Positions 9,230 through 17,509 are shown, numbered from the stretch's first letter. The stretch is 64,000 nt of DNA from Anaeroplasmataceae bacterium (GCA_029057785.1 JAIDZC010000022.1:1-64000), one strand, 5' to 3'. A program made the numbers and translations. The notes: generated by a model from the letters alone, not told the origin.

Positions 9230-9632
9230 TTTCTATTTCCTCAAAGGCATAAGGTAAAAGTTCTTCTATCGTTGTATCTTTAAACTTTTTGCTGGTAGTT
9301 GCAAGGACAATTAAAGTATCCTTATTTAATAGCTCTGCCATAACCTGACGACATGCACCACAAGGACTTACAGGTAGTTCTGTATCAGCAATGATGCACA
9401 TCGCTTCTACATCATCCTTTGTTACTCCTGCACTTACCATTTTGAATAATGCTGTACGCTCTGCACAGTTTGTTAAACCATAGCTCACATTTTCAACGTT
9501 ACAGCCTGTAATATAACTTCCATCCTTTAAAAGGATAGCAGCACCTACTTTAAATTTTGAATAAGGGCTATAGGAAAAGCTTCTTGCTTTTTGAGCAACC
9601 TCTATCAATTCATTCTTTTGTATAGCATCCAT
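9219..9632 (-). CDS. cdd: Cytidine deaminase
   Basis: 137 aa, the usual size for the tetrameric enzyme. It converts (deoxy)cytidine to (deoxy)uridine in pyrimidine salvage. Zinc-site residues are C56-A-E58 (NCAERTA) with catalytic Glu58, and C91/C94 in PCGACRQ. 'CNVENVSYGLT' is the substrate-binding stretch. It lies between ybeY (13 bp) and era (11-bp overlap). Confidence 0.96.
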   Translation of the reverse strand: MDAIQKNELIEVAQKARSFSYSPYSKFKVGAAILLKDGSYITGCNVENVSYGLTNCAERTALFKMVSAGVTKDDVEAMCIIADTELPVSPCGACRQVMAELLNKDTLIVLATTSKKFKDTTIEELLPYAFEEIENAD

Positions 9633-9645
9633 ACATAATCCTCCT

Positions 9646-10071
9646 TTATCGCTTTAAGCCTGCAGCTTCTAATATTTCTTCTTGCTTCTGGCACATCTTT
9701 TCTTCATCTTCCTTGGTCATATGATCATACCCACACAAATGCAAATATCCATGAACAGCCAAAAAAGCAACTTCTCTTGTGACAGAATGACCATAATCAT
9801 TGGCTTGTCTAAAAGCCTGTTCTAAATCAATGAAAATATCTCCTAATTCATCTTCTAACTCATTATCTGGATCATCACATAATGCAAAAGAAATAACGTC
9901 TGTGACTCTATCTACATTACGATAAATCTTATTGATTTCATGAATTTTCGCATCATCAACAAAAACAATACTAAAAACCTTATCATCTTTTATAGGAGCA
10001 AATACTTTTGATATTAACTCTTCATATTCTTCAGTTGGAATATTTCCTTCATTGAAAAAATTAATTGTCAT
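9646..10071 (-). CDS. ybeY: Endoribonuclease YbeY (16S rRNA maturation)
   Basis: 141 aa. The zinc-binding signature HGxLHLxGYDH is complete as 'HGYLHLCGYDH', with H107, H111 and H117. 'RVTDVISFAL' is the second conserved block. The enzyme acts in 16S rRNA 3' end processing and ribosome quality control, fitting its neighbour era. It overlaps the upstream HAD gene by 11 bp. Confidence 0.96.
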   Translation of the reverse strand: MTINFFNEGNIPTEEYEELISKVFAPIKDDKVFSIVFVDDAKIHEINKIYRNVDRVTDVISFALCDDPDNELEDELGDIFIDLEQAFRQANDYGHSVTREVAFLAVHGYLHLCGYDHMTKEDEEKMCQKQEEILEAAGLKR

Positions 10072-10933
10072 TCTTATCTCCTAATAGTTTTGTAAATGTT
10101 TGAAGTTGACGCTCTTCTTTATTTCTCAAGGTTTCAAGCATAGACATATTCTCAATCATTAGCTTAACAATCTTTTCTAGATTTGAGTTTGTTGAGTAGT
10201 CTGCAGCACAAACATAGTTCACTCTTCCATCATCAACTAGAGGCAATACTTTGTCAATATATTGTGGTTGATATAGGGCAATAGATTTACCACCCTTATC
10301 CTTTAAAAGCTGCATACAAGGAATATCTGTAAGTCCATCTCCAATATAAATCATATTTCTATACTGGATAGCTCTTCTATCATCAGTAATTTCCATATTT
10401 AACTTTTCTTCATCAACCTCATCTAAGGCACCCTTACTAATTCTAAAAATGTATTGTGTTTTTTGAGTATAGTTGATTGCCATTCCTGGCCATATTGCTT
10501 CCTTCGTATGGGAATCATAGATGAACTTGCATCCATAGATTTTCTTAAAATATTTTGCAATAGCACTTCCATCTATAATTTCCTTTGTTCCAGAAGAAAT
10601 GATGTAATGCTCAATATTCACTCCAAGTTCAGCACCAAATTGGTTAATACGATCAAACCAAGTTTGTACACCACGATAGTATGTAATATCATTCCCTAAA
10701 GAATTTAAGTATTCTTCTGTTAAAGGAATTCCACATCTTTTACACTCCTCAATCATAACAAACATATAAGATAAAATTTTATCCATAGAATTCTTTTTTG
10801 TATTAATAGATGCCTTATTCCAAAACTCCTCTGGCTCCATACCTAGATTCTTAATAAAGGAATAGTTTTGCATATCTGTTGTACAAAGTGTTTTATCGAA
10901 ATCATACATAATTCCAATTGTTGTTTTTGCCAT
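10061..10933 (-). CDS. HAD-superfamily phosphatase (phosphoserine phosphatase-like)
   Basis: 290 aa from ATG 10933; the GTG at 10942 is less likely because GGGTG precedes the ATG. HAD motif I is 'MYDFDKTLCTTD' (nucleophile Asp). Motif II is Ser/Thr in 'ISSGTKEII' and motif IV is 'IGDGLTDIPCM'. A large helical cap lies between motifs I and II. The substrate is unknown. It is the first gene of the HAD-ybeY-cdd-era-recO-SGNH transcript, with a promoter at 10960-10988. Confidence 0.82.
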   Translation of the reverse strand: MAKTTIGIMYDFDKTLCTTDMQNYSFIKNLGMEPEEFWNKASINTKKNSMDKILSYMFVMIEECKRCGIPLTEEYLNSLGNDITYYRGVQTWFDRINQFGAELGVNIEHYIISSGTKEIIDGSAIAKYFKKIYGCKFIYDSHTKEAIWPGMAINYTQKTQYIFRISKGALDEVDEEKLNMEITDDRRAIQYRNMIYIGDGLTDIPCMQLLKDKGGKSIALYQPQYIDKVLPLVDDGRVNYVCAADYSTNSNLEKIVKLMIENMSMLETLRNKEERQLQTFTKLLGDKNDN

Positions 10934-10959
10934 ATTATACACCCACTTTTCTATTATTT

Positions 10960-10988
10960 ATTATATCATAATTAATGTAAAATTACAA
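10960..10988 (-). promoter_or_regulatory. Sigma-A promoter of the HAD-ybeY-cdd-era-recO operon
   Basis: Minus-strand TTGTAA (10983-10988), 17-nt spacer, TATAAT (10960-10965), about 25 nt upstream of the HAD start codon. Confidence 0.7.
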
Positions 10989-10993
10989 ATCCA

Positions 10994-12139
10994 CTACTTC
11001 TTGTGGTTCATTAAAATTCTGCAAGCAAGTTTTCCCATCTGTTCATAAGCAAATTTGGATGGATGAAGATGATCTCCTGAATCACAATTTTCTTGAAAAC
11101 AAATACCATCATCACTATATAATCCGATTCTTCCTTCAAAATCAATATGATTTTGTTCCCTTATCCAATCATTTACTTCATTTTTTAAATTTTCTCTAAA
11201 TGAAGCATAGGTTCTCCACCCATATATCGGAAGTAATGTTCCAAAAAATACTTCTAATCCAAGCTTTTCTGCTTCTGTTTCATAATATTTTAAACCTTCA
11301 ATCAATTCATCACTTGTAGGTAAATCACTCATCGGTCTAAAGATATTAACAGCAGTTCCTACAGGATGAATAATATCATTGATACCATGCTGAATGATAA
11401 TCGTCTTAGCACCTGATACAGATGAAACCTCATGGACAAAGCGGTGGTATCCATGCTTTCCATAGGATTGATAGGTAATACAGTCATATTCTCTTAGAAT
11501 TCGTGTACCAGATACGGCCTTACGGACAACACTAAAATTTGTGCAGCCTTTTTCTCTTAAAGCAAGTAGCAAATAATCTGGCCAGTCCTGACTGGTTATG
11601 GAATCTCCATAACAAATGATTGCTTCATTATCCTCTTCTGTATATAAATCTATATTAGCTAAAAAATATACCCATGAGGTGGATTTGGATGTATTGATAT
11701 CTAATTTAGAAGCCAATGCTTGATTTCCATAAGCAAAATATCCTTTAGATAAAGGTCCTATAATATCTACCCCTGAAGTTAAATTTGTGTACTCCTTTAA
11801 ATACATCGATACAATCAAATACTTACCTTCTTCAAGCTTTATATCTATAGGATCAGAGAGGATGGATTCATGCGCATCTAAAACAAATCTAGAAGCTCCA
11901 TTCACTGTTAATTGGATAGGTTTCGTATCTTCCTTATCGGATAGGCTTTCCCCAATAGATACATAAATAGAGTCTATCTCTACCTTCTCATCACAACAAA
12001 AATTATCAAGCGTAATTCTTATCTTTTTTCCATTAAAAGGAATGAAAATTGGATATCTTAATGTTAAATCCTTTGCATAAGTTGCAGGCTGTGGCAACAC
12101 TTTAGATTGAGCATTTCCCCATATTGTAACCCATTTCAT
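10994..12139 (-). CDS. SGNH/GDSL-family esterase
   Basis: 381 aa from ATG 12139; a GTG sits directly before it. The N-terminal half is beta-rich ('YPIFIPFNGKKIRITLDNF') and the C-terminal half is SGNH: 'IICYGDSITSQDW' (block I, Ser), 'AVSGTRIL' (block II), 'IIQHGINDII' (block III GxND) and 'GDHLHPSKFAYEQMG' (block V Asp/His). This layout is known for carbohydrate or polysaccharide esterases, but the substrate cannot be read from sequence. No signal peptide. It stands alone with its own promoter. Confidence 0.85.
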   Translation of the reverse strand: MKWVTIWGNAQSKVLPQPATYAKDLTLRYPIFIPFNGKKIRITLDNFCCDEKVEIDSIYVSIGESLSDKEDTKPIQLTVNGASRFVLDAHESILSDPIDIKLEEGKYLIVSMYLKEYTNLTSGVDIIGPLSKGYFAYGNQALASKLDINTSKSTSWVYFLANIDLYTEEDNEAIICYGDSITSQDWPDYLLLALREKGCTNFSVVRKAVSGTRILREYDCITYQSYGKHGYHRFVHEVSSVSGAKTIIIQHGINDIIHPVGTAVNIFRPMSDLPTSDELIEGLKYYETEAEKLGLEVFFGTLLPIYGWRTYASFRENLKNEVNDWIREQNHIDFEGRIGLYSDDGICFQENCDSGDHLHPSKFAYEQMGKLACRILMNHKK

Positions 12140-12163
12140 CACATCATCTACTTTCTCACCTTA

Positions 12164-12193
12164 ATTTTACCATAAATTAGTAAAGAATTACAA
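12164..12193 (-). promoter_or_regulatory. Candidate promoter of the SGNH esterase
   Basis: Minus-strand TTGTAA (12188-12193), 18-nt spacer, TAAAAT (12164-12169), about 25 nt upstream of the start. Confidence 0.5.
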
Positions 12194-12330
12194 TTGTTTC
12201 AAAATTTTATTTAAACTGGCTAAATGAGGATAATTTTTATAAAATCTTCTTCTAATTTAGACATAATCTTCTATAAATTTTATGCTTTTAGAAATTTTTT
12301 AAAAAACATATTAAAATCAAAAAAAGAAAA

Positions 12331-12360
12331 TTGAAAACATACTTATTATGTGGTTATAAT
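12331..12360 (+). promoter_or_regulatory. Promoter of the small hydrophobic peptide mRNA
   Basis: TTGAAA (12331-12336), 18-nt spacer, TATAAT (12355-12360). The predicted start near 12367 puts the hairpin CAAGGC-ACT-GCCTTG (12368-12382) at the very 5' end of the RNA, as in type I toxin mRNAs. Confidence 0.7.
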
Positions 12361-12462
12361 AGGATTGCAAGGCACTGCCTTGGGCAAGGCTAGGTAGCTA
12401 TCTGGAATCTTGCAGGATTGTTCCTTTTTAGGATTTGCCTGTGATTTAGGAGGAAGGATAGT

Positions 12463-12597
12463 ATGAATCTTCTATCTATAATTACTCAAATACTTGTATT
12501 ATTGAACGCAGTAGTGAATACTATTATTTCATTTTATCGAGTTAAAAAAGTAGTGAAAGAAAAAGAAAATTCTACCTTACGCCGACCAAGCAAATAG
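12463..12597 (+). CDS. Small hydrophobic peptide, candidate type I toxin
   Basis: 44 aa, missed by a 60-aa cutoff. It starts MNLLSIITQILVLLNAVV, forming one membrane helix to about residue 25, followed by a basic tail (YRVKKVVKEKEN then STLRRPSK). The ribosome binding site AGGAGGAAGG lies 9 nt before the ATG. The size, single helix and charged tail fit membrane-acting type I toxins. I do not recognise the family, and it is not obviously Fst, Ldr, TxpA or BsrG. The repeated copy keeps the C-terminal 30 codons nearly unchanged (differences mainly in the last four codons). Confidence 0.6.
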   Translation: MNLLSIITQILVLLNAVVNTIISFYRVKKVVKEKENSTLRRPSK

Positions 12598-12605
12598 GTA
12601 GAATT
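12568..12605 (-). terminator. Terminator of the predicted antisense RNA
   Basis: 10-bp arms AATTCTACCT (12568-12577) and AGGTAGAATT (12596-12605), followed on the minus strand by TTCTTTTTCTTT. It overlaps the last codons of the peptide ORF. Confidence 0.5.
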
Positions 12606-12626
12606 ATTAGGTAGATAAACAATACC

Positions 12627-12654
12627 AGGTAGTTTTACCTAGCCTTGTTTTTTT
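12627..12654 (+). terminator. Terminator of the toxin-like mRNA
   Basis: Hairpin AGGTA-GTTT-TACCT, then AGCCTTG and seven T. TACCTAGCCTTG can instead pair with 12385-12396 in the 5' leader. Confidence 0.6.
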
Positions 12655-12665
12655 ATTACACTTAT

Positions 12666-12694
12666 ATTGTATGTTATTTTTTTTGTAAAATCAA
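12666..12694 (-). promoter_or_regulatory. Promoter of the predicted antisense RNA
   Basis: Minus-strand TTGATT (12689-12694), 17-nt spacer, TACAAT (12666-12671). In the second copy the -35 is kept but the -10 has decayed to CGATAT with a 16-nt spacer. Confidence 0.6.
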
Positions 12695-12719
12695 TACTTT
12701 TTTATATTAGTTATAGACT

Positions 12720-15700
12720 TTAATTATTAATAGGGGCATAATTATCTACACTTCCAAATGAAGAATTACCACCAACTACTCCTTCAATTGCATTTACATA
12801 TTTAGCATAGTTAGTAATTTGATATCCTGTTGAATATGATTTACCAGTAATAAGATATGGAATATTTACATATTTATAACCATCTGGAATATCATAAGTC
12901 ATTGTTGTGGAAGAGCAATTAGAAATTGAACCAGAGTTGTATCCTGCTAAAGCACCTGCATACATATGAGTATACGCAAAGGCCTCTCCTTTTAATCTTT
13001 CGCCAAGATCTGCCTTTGCAGAGGAATATGATGAAATTTTAGAATTCACTGAACAGGAACTTATCGTTCCTTCATTACGTCCAGCAATTCCACCAAAGGA
13101 AATATGTTGTATAGTACTTACTTTAGTTTTATAAATGTATTGAAGCATATATTGTCCAATTAATTGCCAAATTGTAGTAATGGTCTTTATTTTAATGGAA
13201 CAATCATTTATAAATTCACTTGAGATTGACCCACTAACAGTACAATTTTCAACGTTACCAGTTTGGGCATTTATTCCAACAATCCCACCAGATATAAATT
13301 CATATTCCATAGTAATTTCTTGATTGTTTTCTGTTATAGTTTTAGATACCGTAAACTTAATTTTATTTTCACCATTTAATTTACAATTCATGATTGAGCC
13401 TCTATTATATGCTGCTACACCACCAAATAAAACATTAGAATTTGTAACATTAATATTAAAATTAGATATATTGACATTTACAATTGTCCCATAATTATAG
13501 CCAAACAATCCTGCAACAAATGTCTCTTCAGAATTATCAGAGCTAAAATTAAATCCACTGATTGTATGCCCATTTCCGTAGAATATACCCTTAAATGGTA
13601 ATTTTTCAGTACCTAAAGCAACCCATTTTACATCAGTAAGATCAATATCAGAATCTAACCAATAATACCCACTTGGATTATTCTTAATATTCATTAATCC
13701 TGCAACATCAGTGATATGAACAAATAAATCTTTACTTACTAGAGTAAATGATAACTCACCACATACATCACAAATATTATCTCTATCTGCATCTGTATGT
13801 CCTAGTTCTAGTATATCATCTTCTTTTTCATCTTCACATATAGAACATTGGTATAATCCTCTTCCTTTTTCTGTACAGGTAGATTCTTTTTTTGTTTCTA
13901 TCAAATTAAATTGATGAGCAGGGATAATCTCACATCCATATTGTATTAAATCACAAACTTCACATTTAACACCTGGCCTATTTCCATCTACAGGATGTCT
14001 TTCTATAATATTTCCATCATTATCCTTTACAATTCCACAAGTCGGATTTTTTCCTTCTATATCAATCCAAGAGTGTTCGATTTTTTCTGTACTAACACTA
14101 TATGTATTTTCACAAGTAATACAATAATATTCATCATCGCCTTCTTCTGTACAAGTAGGTTCTTTAATAGTATTTTGATAAATACCATTATGACCTGTTG
14201 CTTCTAATATCTCGTGATAATCATTTCCGCAATCATCACAATGATATACAACAAGTCCATTCGTTGTACAAGTTGCGTCTTTCTTACTTTTTAGTGTTGA
14301 TGAAGCAGAGTCATGACCAGTAGCAGGAACTATATTGATCTTTCTTATACTATTACAACCTTCGTTGCTACATTTTTGAAGAGTATAACCATCTACTTCA
14401 CATAATGGTGCAATTGTTTCATCATCAATATAATTATGGCCTATAGGATCAATAAAGTCCTTAATAAATAAGCGATTGCAATCAATGCAATTATAAATGG
14501 TAAATCCTCCATATTCACAAGTTGGTTCAACAATCATTGTATCAAATCGATGACCTATAGTAAGCTCCCATTCCAATAGAGGATTCTCATCTGTAACAAT
14601 TATCCATCCTTCCGAATCCCAATATAATTCGTCAACCAAAAATTCTTCACTCCATAATTTAGAATAAAGAACACCCTCAATGGTTTCATATTCAATAACT
14701 CTATCTTCATATTTTCCAGAAACAACTAGTGCTGCCCCTTGCATAAAATAACATTTAAATAAAGCACCCGCATTAAGTCCTACAAAATATCCATTATTTC
14801 CACCAACACCTGAAACATCTCCTGTTGAATAACATTTTGTTAATGTTCCTGAAGAATCATTATTTCCTGCAAAACCTCCAACATTTCCACTACTGGTTAC
14901 AGTAACATTTCCAGAAGCATAGCTGTTTTGAATTACAGATTGATTTGTACCTACAAATGCCCCTATCGAACCACCCTTATTTGATTCAATTGTCACAGTT
15001 GAATAGGTGTTTTCAATAACACCATTTTTATTAAGTCCAACTATTCCACCTAAATTATTATAAACATTTGTTCCGTTAAGCATATTGCCACTAGAATATG
15101 ATTTTCTTACAATGCCAGAATTATCATTCATGCCAATAAGTCCACCAATATAACCATAATTATATCCTTGTTCCTTACTTGTAGTGTCAATAGAAATATA
15201 TGAATTTGAGAAAGATTTATCAACCTTACCACCAAAATTTAAACCAACTATTCCACCAATATGTATATTATTAATTGAATTTGTTTGATAATTATCACCA
15301 TTAGCTGCCATTGTCCCACTGATGTCCGCAGAAAATTCACATCCTACAATGCTAGAACTATTTTTACCAACAATTCCTCCTATAATAAAATTAACGATCT
15401 TATTATAATTATTTCCAGCAGGGCTATTAATATAGCTTGAATTAGTTAACCTTAGTGTCAAACTAACACAAGATGAACAATTCTCTACACTACCATTTGT
15501 GTTTTCTGAGCAAATCGAACCAAAAACAAAATCACGACTTTTATGACCAAACTCTTGATTACTATTTAGAGTATATTCTAGCATTATAACACCATTTGCT
15601 ATATGGCAATTTTGAATATCCCCATCATTTTTTCTTGCAATAATAGACATATAATAACTATTAGAATTAACATTATAATTCAGAGTGAAATTAGAAAAAT

Positions 15701-17024
15701 TAATATTTTTAATTTTTCCTTTATTATTAATAATGAATGCATAAGAACTAATAGTTGATGAAGTTAAGTTGAAATTTTTAATAGCATATCCATTTCCTTC
15801 TAAAATTCCAGAGAAAGATTCAATTCCTTGCCATACATTTCCATTCAAATTAATATCATTAATTAAATGATAATTAGCTTCTGGATGCTCTCTAATTGCA
15901 ATTAATTCTTCTGCTGTTGAAATTGCTGTACTAGTAATCCATTTCGCATAAAGAGTTAAATTTTCTTCAATTATGGTATCAGCAGTATATTGAATTTCTT
16001 CATCTGAAGAATACCAACCTACAAAATATAATCCATTTTTTGTTGGTATCTCTATTTCTCCTAATTTATCGCCATAATTATATTGAATTGGATTAATTGT
16101 AGTTCCACCATTTGTCTCAAAAGTGACTGTACATTTCAATATATCATAACGAGCATAAAGAGTTTTTCCCTCTAATAAAGATGCTTCTACAATACATTTT
16201 CCTTCCCCATCTGCAAATTGGATATCATCACTGTCAAACCAACCTTGAAATGCCTTCCCTTTATAATTTGGAATTGGTAAATATATGGTTTCACTATGTT
16301 CTACTTGAATCACATTGCTTTCTAACTTACCCTCATAAGGTTCTAAAGTTAGATGATATTTGATAGGAGTATAAATTGCATTAACTGTAATATCATTAGC
16401 AGATAATTTATATTTTTCCCAGCTTGCTGTATAACCCTCTTTTGAAGGAATTTCAGGTTCTTCTATAGTTTTTGTGTTTACAGTAAAAGTTTCTGTCTTT
16501 ACTATCTCATTATTGATTTTAAAAGTAATTGTGTATTCTTTTTCATCTTTACACCAAACACAGATGCCACTTTCATACTTGTGATCTACTTTCTCTATAA
16601 TAGCTTGTTCAGAAAAGATTATACCACAATCTTTACATTTGGAACCGCTAGTAATTCCAGAATGTTGACAAGTTGCCTCAATTGCTGTACCAATATCTAT
16701 CTTTATATGCTCCGTCATAGGTACTACTTCTGTATATGTATTTTGGCATGCTGTACAAGTAAATATTTTACTCCCTGTTTCTTGGCATGTAGCAGTTTTG
16801 GTTATCACACCTTGGTTGTATCTATGTCCTAAGGCTTGAATGGGAGCATCATAGAAATCATTACATCCTGAACAATATACTCTTTTTGTCCCAGATTCTG
16901 TACATGTTGCATTTTCAATAATTTCTGAATGATTATAATTATGCGTATGACGAGCACCACATGCAACTAATAAAATCAATCCTGTAAAGCAACAAACAAT
17001 TGTGAATAAAATTTTTTTAATCAT
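12720..17024 (-). CDS. Large composite surface lipoprotein (Cys-rich repeats, InlB-type repeats, GLUG repeats)
   Basis: 1434 aa. Signal peptide with lipobox LVAC (Cys22), so lipid-anchored outside the cell. Order of domains: Cys-rich repeats of the form 'TCxxxGxxxxxCxxC' with trailing 'GH' (about 25-160); InlB/Flg_new-type repeats ending in 'GWFDSD' and 'LYAKW' (about 165-365); a GLUG block with 'GGIVGLN', 'GGFAGNN' and 'YSTGDV' units (about 385-760); a second Cys-rich block (about 830-1090); and a second GLUG block to the C terminus. No sortase motif. GGAAGG precedes the ATG. Such mosaics are typical adhesins or matrix proteins of gut Firmicutes; the ligand is unknown. It lies between two copies of a toxin-antitoxin-like locus. 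Confidence 0.85.
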   Translation of the reverse strand: MIKKILFTIVCCFTGLILLVACGARHTHNYNHSEIIENATCTESGTKRVYCSGCNDFYDAPIQALGHRYNQGVITKTATCQETGSKIFTCTACQNTYTEVVPMTEHIKIDIGTAIEATCQHSGITSGSKCKDCGIIFSEQAIIEKVDHKYESGICVWCKDEKEYTITFKINNEIVKTETFTVNTKTIEEPEIPSKEGYTASWEKYKLSANDITVNAIYTPIKYHLTLEPYEGKLESNVIQVEHSETIYLPIPNYKGKAFQGWFDSDDIQFADGEGKCIVEASLLEGKTLYARYDILKCTVTFETNGGTTINPIQYNYGDKLGEIEIPTKNGLYFVGWYSSDEEIQYTADTIIEENLTLYAKWITSTAISTAEELIAIREHPEANYHLINDINLNGNVWQGIESFSGILEGNGYAIKNFNLTSSTISSYAFIINNKGKIKNINFSNFTLNYNVNSNSYYMSIIARKNDGDIQNCHIANGVIMLEYTLNSNQEFGHKSRDFVFGSICSENTNGSVENCSSCVSLTLRLTNSSYINSPAGNNYNKIVNFIIGGIVGKNSSSIVGCEFSADISGTMAANGDNYQTNSINNIHIGGIVGLNFGGKVDKSFSNSYISIDTTSKEQGYNYGYIGGLIGMNDNSGIVRKSYSSGNMLNGTNVYNNLGGIVGLNKNGVIENTYSTVTIESNKGGSIGAFVGTNQSVIQNSYASGNVTVTSSGNVGGFAGNNDSSGTLTKCYSTGDVSGVGGNNGYFVGLNAGALFKCYFMQGAALVVSGKYEDRVIEYETIEGVLYSKLWSEEFLVDELYWDSEGWIIVTDENPLLEWELTIGHRFDTMIVEPTCEYGGFTIYNCIDCNRLFIKDFIDPIGHNYIDDETIAPLCEVDGYTLQKCSNEGCNSIRKINIVPATGHDSASSTLKSKKDATCTTNGLVVYHCDDCGNDYHEILEATGHNGIYQNTIKEPTCTEEGDDEYYCITCENTYSVSTEKIEHSWIDIEGKNPTCGIVKDNDGNIIERHPVDGNRPGVKCEVCDLIQYGCEIIPAHQFNLIETKKESTCTEKGRGLYQCSICEDEKEDDILELGHTDADRDNICDVCGELSFTLVSKDLFVHITDVAGLMNIKNNPSGYYWLDSDIDLTDVKWVALGTEKLPFKGIFYGNGHTISGFNFSSDNSEETFVAGLFGYNYGTIVNVNISNFNINVTNSNVLFGGVAAYNRGSIMNCKLNGENKIKFTVSKTITENNQEITMEYEFISGGIVGINAQTGNVENCTVSGSISSEFINDCSIKIKTITTIWQLIGQYMLQYIYKTKVSTIQHISFGGIAGRNEGTISSCSVNSKISSYSSAKADLGERLKGEAFAYTHMYAGALAGYNSGSISNCSSTTMTYDIPDGYKYVNIPYLITGKSYSTGYQITNYAKYVNAIEGVVGGNSSFGSVDNYAPINN

Positions 17025-17049
17025 TTTATATCATCCTTCCCAATATATA

Positions 17050-17190
17050 ACCACCTATTAAAATAATTCATGGTCTTTTTTAGAAAGAAAAGGCTTAAAT
17101 TTGATGAGAATTCTTGTAAAAGACTTCTAAAAATGATAAAATTAGACCATAAATCACTTTAAAAAACCATCTATTATTTTAATAGGTGGT
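17050..17190. repeat. 141-bp element with about 30-bp terminal inverted repeats (MITE-like or leader hairpin)
   Basis: Left end 17050-17079 and the reverse complement of 17161-17190 match at 27 of 30 positions, the outer 18 perfectly (ACCACCTATTAAAATAAT). It lies in the untranslated region just upstream of the lipoprotein ribosome binding site, so minus-strand RNA could fold into a long hairpin there. No target-site duplication is evident, which argues against a clean transposon-derived element. Both readings remain open. Confidence 0.5.
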
Positions 17191-17198
17191 CTTTTTTT
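17167..17198. terminator. Bidirectional terminator after the ABC exporter operon
   Basis: ACCATCTATTA-TTTT-TAATAGGTGGT (one wobble) followed by T7 on the plus strand and by six T on the minus strand. It would end minus-strand transcripts of the exporter operon before the lipoprotein gene. It forms the right end of the inverted-repeat element. Confidence 0.6.
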
Positions 17199-17277
17199 AA
17201 AAAAATAATGTCACTTGTTATGATAGATGACAATTATATTATAGAATTTGAACTATCTTGTTCATTTTTACTTAAGT

Positions 17278-17486
17278 AAATACTTGTATTAATGAATGCA
17301 GTAGTGAATGCTATTATTTCATTTTATCGAGTTAAAAAAGTAGTGAAAGAAAAAGAAAATTCTACCTTACGCCCGCCAAAGCAATAGGTAGAATTACTCA
17401 TTGGTTAAACAATACCAGGTAGTTTTACCTAGCCTTGTTTTTTATTACACTTATATCGTGTGCTATTTTTTTTAAATCAATACTTT
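17278..17486 (+). repeat. Direct repeat, copy 2: truncated toxin-antitoxin-like locus
   Basis: Second copy of 12488-12702. It lacks the promoter, 5' hairpin, ribosome binding site and first 14 codons; an in-frame TAA stands just before the homologous part. The terminator and the TACCTAGCCTTG word are intact, but the antisense -10 is degraded. It appears to be a decayed copy. Confidence 0.85.
17292..17387 (+). pseudogene. 5'-truncated copy of the small hydrophobic peptide gene
   Basis: 31 codons starting MNAVVNAIISFYRVKKVVKE and ending RPPKQ. It keeps the second half of the helix and the basic tail of the 44-aa peptide at 12463. No ribosome binding site precedes this ATG, so expression is doubtful. 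Confidence 0.6.
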
Positions 17487-17509
17487 TCAAGAAAAGATTT
17501 TAATGTACA

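Larger units (their letters stand above)
12560..12659 (-). ncRNA. Predicted antisense RNA of the toxin-like mRNA
   Basis: Bounded by the minus-strand promoter at 12666-12694 and the minus-strand hairpin 12568-12605 with TTCTTTTTCTTT after it. The RNA of about 100 nt would be fully complementary to the toxin 3' coding end and terminator. It also contains CAAGGCTAGGTA, the same word as in the toxin 5' leader. Transcripts reading through from the surface lipoprotein gene would cover the same strand, as no terminator is visible after its stop. Confidence 0.5.
12367..12660 (+). other. Type I toxin-antitoxin-like locus, intact copy (toxin mRNA)
   Basis: A transcript of about 290 nt with three linked elements. 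It begins with the 5' hairpin at 12368-12382. A second element, CAAGGCTAGGTA (12385-12396), is a perfect complement of TACCTAGCCTTG (12636-12647) in the 3' terminator, allowing the 5'/3' end pairing known from hok/fst-type mRNAs. A 44-codon ORF with a strong ribosome binding site lies between them. A convergent minus-strand promoter (12666-12694) would make an antisense RNA over the 3' part. The element calls are seen in sequence; the toxin-antitoxin function is inference. A second, truncated copy lies at 17278-17486. Confidence 0.6.
12488..12702 (+). repeat. Direct repeat, copy 1 (flanks the surface lipoprotein gene)
   Basis: About 213 bp, nearly identical to 17278-17486 in the same orientation: peptide C-terminal coding, terminator, antisense promoter -35. 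Differences are a few substitutions and 1-3 nt indels. The two copies are 4.8 kb apart and enclose only the 1434-aa lipoprotein gene. Confidence 0.9.

Noticed and set aside
13995-16832. Plus-strand frames opposite the surface lipoprotein
   Set aside because: They arise from the repetitive, AT-rich minus-strand coding and show low-complexity translations.
17050-17190. Calling the 141-bp inverted-repeat element a proven MITE
   Set aside because: Only one copy is visible in the window and no target-site duplication is evident, so it is kept as a candidate only.
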